A stretch of DNA of 64,000 nucleotides. It comes from JABAQJ01 sp046327745 (GTDB lineage: Bacteria; Gemmatimonadota; Gemmatimonadetes; Gemmatimonadales; Gemmatimonadaceae). The translations under genes and the position numbers were made by a program. The notes beneath the pieces are model-generated. The model ran no database searches, had not been told where the DNA came from, and saw only the letters and a program-made list of their open reading frames with translations. Below are positions 59,401 through 64,000 of the stretch, piece after piece. The stretch is from the NCBI GenBank assembly GCA_046327745.1, contig JAXLXV010000007.1:124001-188000 (forward strand), read 5' to 3'. The stretch's first letter is position 1, and every line of letters starts with the position of its first letter.

Positions 59401-60598
59401 GGAAGGCACGGTGCACGCGTGGCTGGACGGCGCGCTGGCACCAGATGAAGGGGACGAGATCGAGCGACACATTGCCTCCTGCGCGTCGTGCGCCGAGATG
59501 GTTGCCGAGGCACGCGGATTCATCGCAGCGTCATCGCGCATCCTGAGCGCCCTCGACGATGTCCCAGCGCAGGTCATTCCGTCGGCAGAAACACAGGTCG
59601 CGAATTCGGCTGACCGTCTATCCGCACTCCGTGACCGCGGACGGCGAAGCCAAGCGACTCGACGTGCGTGGTGGCGGCATCCGGGCGTTGCAGCTGCGGC
59701 GGCCGCGACCTTTCTGGCGGTCGGCACCTGGTCCGTCGTTTCGCGCGGAGGCATGGAAAGTGGACAGGGTGCATTCGCCGACAATGCGTCTGGTGCGCCA
59801 GCGGCCAGCACGGTCGTACCCAAGGCCGAACCCGCTCCCGATAGCGAGGGCAACAACGCGCCAGCCCGCGAACCGAGCCTTCAAACAGAGTCGAGGAAGC
59901 GTGTGGCTGTCGGCGACCGCCGGCTGACGAGCGCAGAACAGGATGCCCCGGCGTCCCCCGTTCCCGTAAAGCCCAAAGAGGAGGATCGTCGCCAGGTAGC
60001 CGCTACCGCGCAGTCATCCGCCACGTCGAACCTCGCGACAGCTTCAACTGCCCAAGCACGCGACTCGGTCGCTCGCTCGCGTGCCGCCGACGTCAGCGCC
60101 GCGCCGCCAGCTATGCCGGTCGTTGCCGGTCGGGCGGCCAAATCCGCCGTCGATCGAGTGCCCGCGGCAGCGTCGGTTGGTGGCGCCGCGGCGGAGCGCG
60201 CCACTGCAGTCGCTGTTCGTGAGGACTTCGCAGCGACCGGAGCGACCGGCTTGACGGGTTGCTACGCCATCCACTTTGTGGCAGTCGGCGGTGGACCCAT
60301 GACCATCGCGGCGATCCGCATGCCTACACACGTTGCCCTGGACTCCACTCGGGTGGGTGGTGGTTCCGAACGTGCCGCCCGCGACATGTCGCCACCGGAC
60401 GAGCGCGTACCCGGCGAATACCGATGGCGGCCGACTGGCGGACAGACCTTTGAGTTCACCGTGGTGCGCGACGGGAGCACCATGACGTTTCCGGCGCGCT
60501 TGGGCGCGGATGATGCTCCAGCAACGCAAGGACCGGCGCGACCCATGCCTGCCGGCTCGCCGGTACGCCTGCAGGCGACGCGAGAGCCGTGTCGTTAG
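59387..60598 (+). CDS. Zinc-finger anti-sigma factor with a large variable C-terminus
   Basis: 403 residues. The N-terminal anti-sigma zinc-binding domain is clear: VHAWLDGALAPDEGDEIERHIASCASC (HxxxCxxC at about 27-34). A single membrane helix follows at about 100-118 (AAAAATFLAVGTWSVVSRG). The remaining 280 residues are periplasmic and A/P/S/T/R-rich low-complexity sequence up to about 270; the last about 120 residues (from GCYAIHFVAVGGGPMTIAAI) look folded and could sense a ligand. The start overlaps the sigma gene, and GGAGG precedes the ATG. The stop TAG is inside a GTTAGGT sequence. Confidence 0.87.
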   Translation: MQHLEEGTVHAWLDGALAPDEGDEIERHIASCASCAEMVAEARGFIAASSRILSALDDVPAQVIPSAETQVANSADRLSALRDRGRRSQATRRAWWRHPGVAAAAAATFLAVGTWSVVSRGGMESGQGAFADNASGAPAASTVVPKAEPAPDSEGNNAPAREPSLQTESRKRVAVGDRRLTSAEQDAPASPVPVKPKEEDRRQVAATAQSSATSNLATASTAQARDSVARSRAADVSAAPPAMPVVAGRAAKSAVDRVPAAASVGGAAAERATAVAVREDFAATGATGLTGCYAIHFVAVGGGPMTIAAIRMPTHVALDSTRVGGGSERAARDMSPPDERVPGEYRWRPTGGQTFEFTVVRDGSTMTFPARLGADDAPATQGPARPMPAGSPVRLQATREPCR

Positions 60599-60609
60599 GT
60601 GCGCCGTTG

Positions 60610-60630
60610 GCCCGGATGTTCACTCCGGGC
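60610..60630. terminator. Terminator-like hairpin between convergent genes
   Basis: GCCCGGA at 60610-60616 pairs with TCCGGGC at 60624-60630 across a 7-base loop. It lies just after the anti-sigma stop and abuts the stop of the TfoX-domain gene on the other strand. Confidence 0.55.
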
Positions 60631-61121
60631 TAGCGGGGACGGCGCGGCTTGCGTGCGGGCGTGGCCTGGACGCGCGCTCGCTTTGCCTTGGGCGAGCCTC
60701 TCGTTGTTTTCCCTTTGGACGCTGACTTACGTGTTACGGGTGAGACCTTACTTGTTGGCCGCCCCTTCGTGCTGACGCGCCGGCCCGTAACGGGCTTCGC
60801 TCGGACGGCGCGGAGTCCGCGCTCCAACCAGTCCACCAATTCCTGATCGTCGGCGGTGGCGTCATCGTTGGCCACCACCCAGTTACTCATGGGGCGGTCC
60901 CCCATGGGCGCGAAGGGAGTGATTCCCGGCAACGCCAAGGCCGCCGTGTACTCCTCGCGGCTCACCTTCACCAGCAATCCTTCGTCGGCCGCAACGGCGA
61001 AGAGTGACCGTCCTTCGAGAAATCCCCAACCACCAAACACATTCTTCTCCCGACTCGAGCGCACGGCCAGCCGTTCCAACAGGTCACGGATGCGCTCCAC
61101 GAGTCCGCGGTCGTAGCCCAT
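60630..61121 (-). CDS. TfoX N-terminal domain protein with a basic tail
   Basis: 163 residues. Residues 1-105 match the TfoX/Sxy N-terminal domain: a first helix with VERIRDLLERL, then VFGGWGFLEGRSLFAVAADEGLLVKVS and MSNWVVA. The C-terminal 55 residues are strongly basic (K/R/S/T/P), without predicted structure, resembling histone-like or nucleic-acid-binding tails. In gammaproteobacteria TfoX/Sxy activates competence genes with CRP; other phyla carry the N-domain alone in unrelated roles. The next gene on the strand lies 14 bp upstream, suggesting a shared transcript. Confidence 0.83.
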   Translation of the reverse strand: MGYDRGLVERIRDLLERLAVRSSREKNVFGGWGFLEGRSLFAVAADEGLLVKVSREEYTAALALPGITPFAPMGDRPMSNWVVANDDATADDQELVDWLERGLRAVRAKPVTGRRVSTKGRPTSKVSPVTRKSASKGKTTRGSPKAKRARVQATPARKPRRPR

Positions 61122-61135
61122 CGGCCGTCTCCTTG

Positions 61136-62167
61136 TTAGGCGGTCGCCTGCTCACCGTCCGCGACTGGTGCGGCGGCGCCATTGCGATCTGGGCGTAGCG
61201 CGCGCATGACAGTCCGCCCGGTCGAGAGTGCGCCCAGCAACAAGTAGGCGTAGAACGAATACACCCGCCACCAGATCAGTGACGACGCCAGCAGATGGGC
61301 GGGGATATGATGGCCTAACGCGGCACGGAACGAGAGTTCCACAACGCCGCCACCCGCTGGCGCCGGCGCCACGGCGCTGCCGTATAGCAAGGCGAGTGGC
61401 CAGACGACCAGTGGCGCCAGTGGAGGACGGTCGCCATACGCATAGACCAGAAGGGGAAGGATGGCGAGACGAGTCAGCACGTGAAGAATCGAGCACACCA
61501 GCGCCAGCGTCATGGTCACCGGTTCCGCATGTCGCAGCTGCGACATGCTTTCACGCAGGTGATTCAAGGAGGTCTGGATGCGATGCCAGAAAGGGGGTCG
61601 AACGCCCAGCGCCACCATCCACTGCGGAGCTGGGCCCGAGCCATGTCGCCGGGAGATCCACAGAGCCAGTCCGCCGCCGCCAAGCACAAACGCCGACATG
61701 CCGCCCACCATGGCCAAGAGCGCCGTAACCACCGCACTGGAGTGATCCAGCAACACGAAACAACCGATCGTGATCGCCAGCAGTGAAATCAGCTCCAACA
61801 GCAGCTCCATGAAGATCACGACCAGCACGGACTGGATGTGATACCCTGCCTCCTTCAACACGAGAAAGCGCGCGGGCTCCGCGCCGGAGCGTGACGGCGT
61901 GATCGACGCGGCAAAATCGCCGCCAAAACTGGTCCGCAGCGCCGTACCGAATGCAACGGGAACACCGACCGCGCGAGCACTCAGCTGGATCTTCAGCACG
62001 CGCGCCACCATGTCCAGCGCCACCAGTCCGAGTGCGGCCAAGTGCGCCCACCAAGGAAGTCCCAATGGCGCCCCACCTTCGGGCCATCCCGCGGCAATGA
62101 TGTATACGGACACCCCGATCGCCATGGCGAACGAAAGGACCGTGAGGAGCCAGCGTCGCGGGGTCAC
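61136..62167 (-). CDS. Flippase-like / lysylphosphatidylglycerol synthase-type integral membrane protein
   Basis: 343 residues and about eight hydrophobic segments spread throughout. It resembles the UPF0104 / LPG-synthase transmembrane family: the conserved SFGGDFAASITPSRSGAEPARFLVLKEAG region near 85-112 and PAPAGGGVVELSFRA near 275-290. MprF uses such a domain to flip lysyl-phosphatidylglycerol; stand-alone members are uncharacterised lipid-linked transporters. The start is GTG at 62167. The stop lies in a GCCTAAC sequence (read on the minus strand) just before the TfoX gene. It is 30 bp downstream of the phosphoesterase gene. Confidence 0.82.
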   Translation of the reverse strand: MTPRRWLLTVLSFAMAIGVSVYIIAAGWPEGGAPLGLPWWAHLAALGLVALDMVARVLKIQLSARAVGVPVAFGTALRTSFGGDFAASITPSRSGAEPARFLVLKEAGYHIQSVLVVIFMELLLELISLLAITIGCFVLLDHSSAVVTALLAMVGGMSAFVLGGGGLALWISRRHGSGPAPQWMVALGVRPPFWHRIQTSLNHLRESMSQLRHAEPVTMTLALVCSILHVLTRLAILPLLVYAYGDRPPLAPLVVWPLALLYGSAVAPAPAGGGVVELSFRAALGHHIPAHLLASSLIWWRVYSFYAYLLLGALSTGRTVMRALRPDRNGAAAPVADGEQATA

Positions 62168-62197
62168 GAGTGAGCGGTGGTCAGAGGTCCGCCGCGC

Positions 62198-64000
62198 CTA
62201 ACGTGAACGCTTCCATTCCAGCGCCGACATCCGCGTGACGCCAGGATACGGCACTTGCTCACCCTTCATGGAGCGCCAGAGAATCCGGTTAAACAGGTCC
62301 TCATCCGCCTGATCCTCGAACGCGAGGGCCAGACGCTCGGATTCCCGCGCGTTCAACCCGGTCTCCGGATTGTGCTGCGTCAGTGGCACCGAGGGCGTGA
62401 GCACACGGTACGGTGCGACGTTGGGCGTGCTTGACCAGATATCCCTCAGTGGACGTCCGTAATAGTCAAACTGCGAAAGCGACGTGAGCCCAAGAATCTC
62501 CTCGATGGTGGCGATCACGTCGGTCGTGTTCGTGAACCGATGATGCACACCCCCGTTGCTGTACGGCGAGATCACAAGCAGGGGCGAACGGTGAGAATCC
62601 ACGTGATCCGGACCGTTTTGCGCGTCGTCCTCCAACACGAAGATGGCGAGCTCCTTCCAGAACGGTGTCTGCGATAACGCCTCCACAATGCGTCCAAGCG
62701 CAAGGTCGTTGTCGGCCATGTAGGCACCGGGAGTTGGCGCGCTGGCGCGACCGCCCGCCGTGTGGTCGTTCGGCAGCCGCATGATCATCAGCCGCGGCAG
62801 CGCCCCCTGCTTCACAAACGTCGGCAGCTCGGCGAGGAAGACATCCGCCCGTCGTTGATCCTGAATGTTGAGGTCATAGGACGGATACTCCTTACTCGTG
62901 TTCGCGGCGAGAAACGGCTTCACCCCTTTGTATCCCGAGGGCCATCGATCGCCCGCTCGCACGTTGTCCGGCACCACGAACTCCCCGTAATTGCGAAAGG
63001 TGATGCCGGCGCGTTGGGCAAGATCCCAGAGATACCCACTCGCCGGTTCGTTAACATCGTCGGCATCATCCTCTGCTGGCACGCGTCCTCGATTCGTTCC
63101 CTCGTAGTCGTAGGAACGGCCGCGGTTCGAGTAATTGGATGGGATCGTCTTCTCCGCGTAGTCGCCGACGTACGCCGCCATCGACCAGTTGTGCCCGTCG
63201 GGACTAACCTCCGCGTTCACAAAGAACCGGTCGAACAACCCGAAGCGGTCGGCCAGCGCGTGGTGATTCGGAGCGTTGGCACGCGGGAAGAAGTTCAGTG
63301 AGGTGTCTCCATCGCCCTGCGTCATGTCGCCCATGATCTGGTCGTACGTGCGGTTCTCCTTGATGACATAGAGCACGTACTTGATCGGTGGATACGTCGC
63401 GCCGCGTTCCACCCCTCGCCAGCCATTGGCTCGCTCGACTCGCCCGCTCAACGGCGCCAGCTCGGTGGTGGTGGCTCGTGCCAGCGCCGTCATGGTCAGC
63501 GAACCGGAAAGTTGGCCGAGTGTGTAAGAACGCGGTCGAGACGTGTGCACGCCGCGGCCCGGTTGCGGATAGTCGACGTTTGCCGATGTCCCACGCCCCT
63601 TACCGTTCAGCGCGAACAGCGAGTCACCCTTAGCCACCACGGCGGTTGGGTACCACCCCACAGGGATGCGGCCACTCAAGGTGTCCCGCCCGGATGCCGA
63701 TGACGATCCCGAGGTCGCGCCCGACAGGTCAAACACGGCCACCGCGTTGTTATCTGCCTCGGCCACAAAAAGGCGCGTCCCCGTCGCCGACAGGGCCAAC
63801 GCGTTGGGCGTGCTCCCTTCGTGAGGACCCGCGGGGGGAGGATCCATGAGCGTGGCAGTGACCTCGCCCGATTGCGTATCCACAACGGTAACGCGGTCCG
63901 TGCTCCCCGATGCGACAAACAAGCGACTTCCATCCTGATTCAGCAGCAAGGCCGACGGGTGGCGGCCGGCTTTGAGCTGTCCGATGACACGCCCATCCGT
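62198..64000 (-). CDS. YncE beta-propeller / phosphoesterase fusion, 5'-truncated by window end
   Basis: About 600 residues are visible and the frame stays open to base 64000, so the true start lies outside. The N-terminal part has YncE-like beta-propeller blades (SALLLNQDGSRLFVASGSTDRVTVVD, NALALSATGTRLFVAEADNNAVAVFDL). The C-terminal part is a phosphoesterase / phospholipase C-like domain: YVLYVIKENRTYDQIMGD, a FFVNAEVSPDGHNWSM segment, and a LPNDHTAG motif with likely metal ligands. Such fusions are annotated 'bifunctional YncE family protein/alkaline phosphatase'. It is probably exported and hydrolyses phosphate esters; the signal peptide is off-window. The stop lies in a GCCTAAC sequence. 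Confidence 0.87.
   Translation of the reverse strand, partial: TDGRVIGQLKAGRHPSALLLNQDGSRLFVASGSTDRVTVVDTQSGEVTATLMDPPPAGPHEGSTPNALALSATGTRLFVAEADNNAVAVFDLSGATSGSSSASGRDTLSGRIPVGWYPTAVVAKGDSLFALNGKGRGTSANVDYPQPGRGVHTSRPRSYTLGQLSGSLTMTALARATTTELAPLSGRVERANGWRGVERGATYPPIKYVLYVIKENRTYDQIMGDMTQGDGDTSLNFFPRANAPNHHALADRFGLFDRFFVNAEVSPDGHNWSMAAYVGDYAEKTIPSNYSNRGRSYDYEGTNRGRVPAEDDADDVNEPASGYLWDLAQRAGITFRNYGEFVVPDNVRAGDRWPSGYKGVKPFLAANTSKEYPSYDLNIQDQRRADVFLAELPTFVKQGALPRLMIMRLPNDHTAGGRASAPTPGAYMADNDLALGRIVEALSQTPFWKELAIFVLEDDAQNGPDHVDSHRSPLLVISPYSNGGVHHRFTNTTDVIATIEEILGLTSLSQFDYYGRPLRDIWSSTPNVAPYRVLTPSVPLTQHNPETGLNARESERLALAFEDQADEDLFNRILWRSMKGEQVPYPGVTRMSALEWKRSR

Larger units (their letters stand above)
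1181..62202. repeat. Dispersed GTTAGGC / GCCTAAC heptamer, 33 copies
   Basis: Copies of GTTAGGC (+) start at 1910, 3137, 5439, 6066, 7631, 8774, 11829, 16188, 21315, 25452, 26233, 26689, 29588, 32332, 32549, 33110, 34259, 36107, 48660, 58335 and 61135. GCCTAAC copies start at 1181, 10133, 19017, 31549, 41097, 43583, 44648, 48153, 50371, 53092, 61313 and 62196. Composition predicts about 8 in total (about 63% GC assumed). Twenty-four are the octamer CGTTAGGC. Nineteen lie in genes as TTA GGC (Leu-Gly), three as CCT AAC, two as CTA ACG, five make stop codons and four are intergenic. The cause is unknown. Confidence 0.8.

Noticed and set aside
1..64000. CRISPR arrays, insertion sequences, prophage or integrase genes.
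   Set aside because: No spaced direct repeats, terminal inverted repeats flanking a transposase, or phage-type proteins were found by reading both strands.

Overview
This is a GC-rich (roughly 60-65% by eye), densely coded bacterial chromosome segment with no transposase, integrase, phage gene, rRNA, tRNA or CRISPR array that I could find. The gene content fits a free-living aerobic heterotroph: a succinate dehydrogenase operon, glycogen metabolism, exported amidohydrolases and zinc peptidases, ECF sigma/anti-sigma pairs, TonB-type and carboxypeptidase-regulatory-like proteins, and many small lipoproteins. The mix resembles Gemmatimonadota, but this is an inference from family content without a marker gene.

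Layout. 20-2084: alanyl-tRNA editing protein, LiaF-like protein, small membrane protein. 2171-4327: small exported proteins and lipoproteins on alternating strands separated by hairpins. 4501-8044: exported M28 peptidase facing a two-gene GMC dehydrogenase unit. 8202-10796: exported amidohydrolase overlapping an ECF sigma factor and a membrane protein. 10806-15124: FAD monooxygenase, a DUF485/acetate-type symporter pair and an outer-membrane protein. 15268-38807: about 23.5 kb on one strand, comprising a PLP decarboxylase, a glycogen block (phosphorylase, glycogen synthase, two GH57 proteins), and then a large amide-ligase locus. 38822-48740: amidohydrolase, exported regulatory-domain protein, TonB-like protein, HerA-like ATPase and sdhCAB. 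48949-53919: an exported LanC-like protein coupled to a second PLP decarboxylase, facing transketolase. 54115-60598: M20 peptidase, PAS-GGDEF protein, VIT/VWA protein, ECF sigma factor and anti-sigma factor in one direction. 60630-64000: TfoX-domain protein, flippase-like membrane protein, and a YncE-phosphoesterase fusion that runs off the window.

The strongest candidate for an undescribed system is 24682-36287. It holds four ATP-grasp ligases (two are tandem paralogues, one is circularly permuted), two alpha/beta-hydrolase esterases, a lipoprotein, a YbdK-type carboxylate-amine ligase, a gamma-glutamyl-hydrolase-type glutamine amidotransferase and a second GCS2-fold ligase. Six potential amide-bond-forming enzymes with a hydrolase and two esterases suggest a dedicated pathway for a small peptide or gamma-glutamyl-type conjugate. 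There is no NRPS, ribosomal precursor or obvious transporter nearby, and the product cannot be read from sequence.

Two other signals stand out. A Tat-type-exported LanC-like protein carries a Cys-Cys-Gly motif where LanC normally has Cys-His-Gly. The heptamer GTTAGGC occurs 33 times on the two strands, against about 8 expected from composition. It supplies most of the rare TTA leucine codons (as TTA GGC), several stop codons and two hairpin-associated sites.
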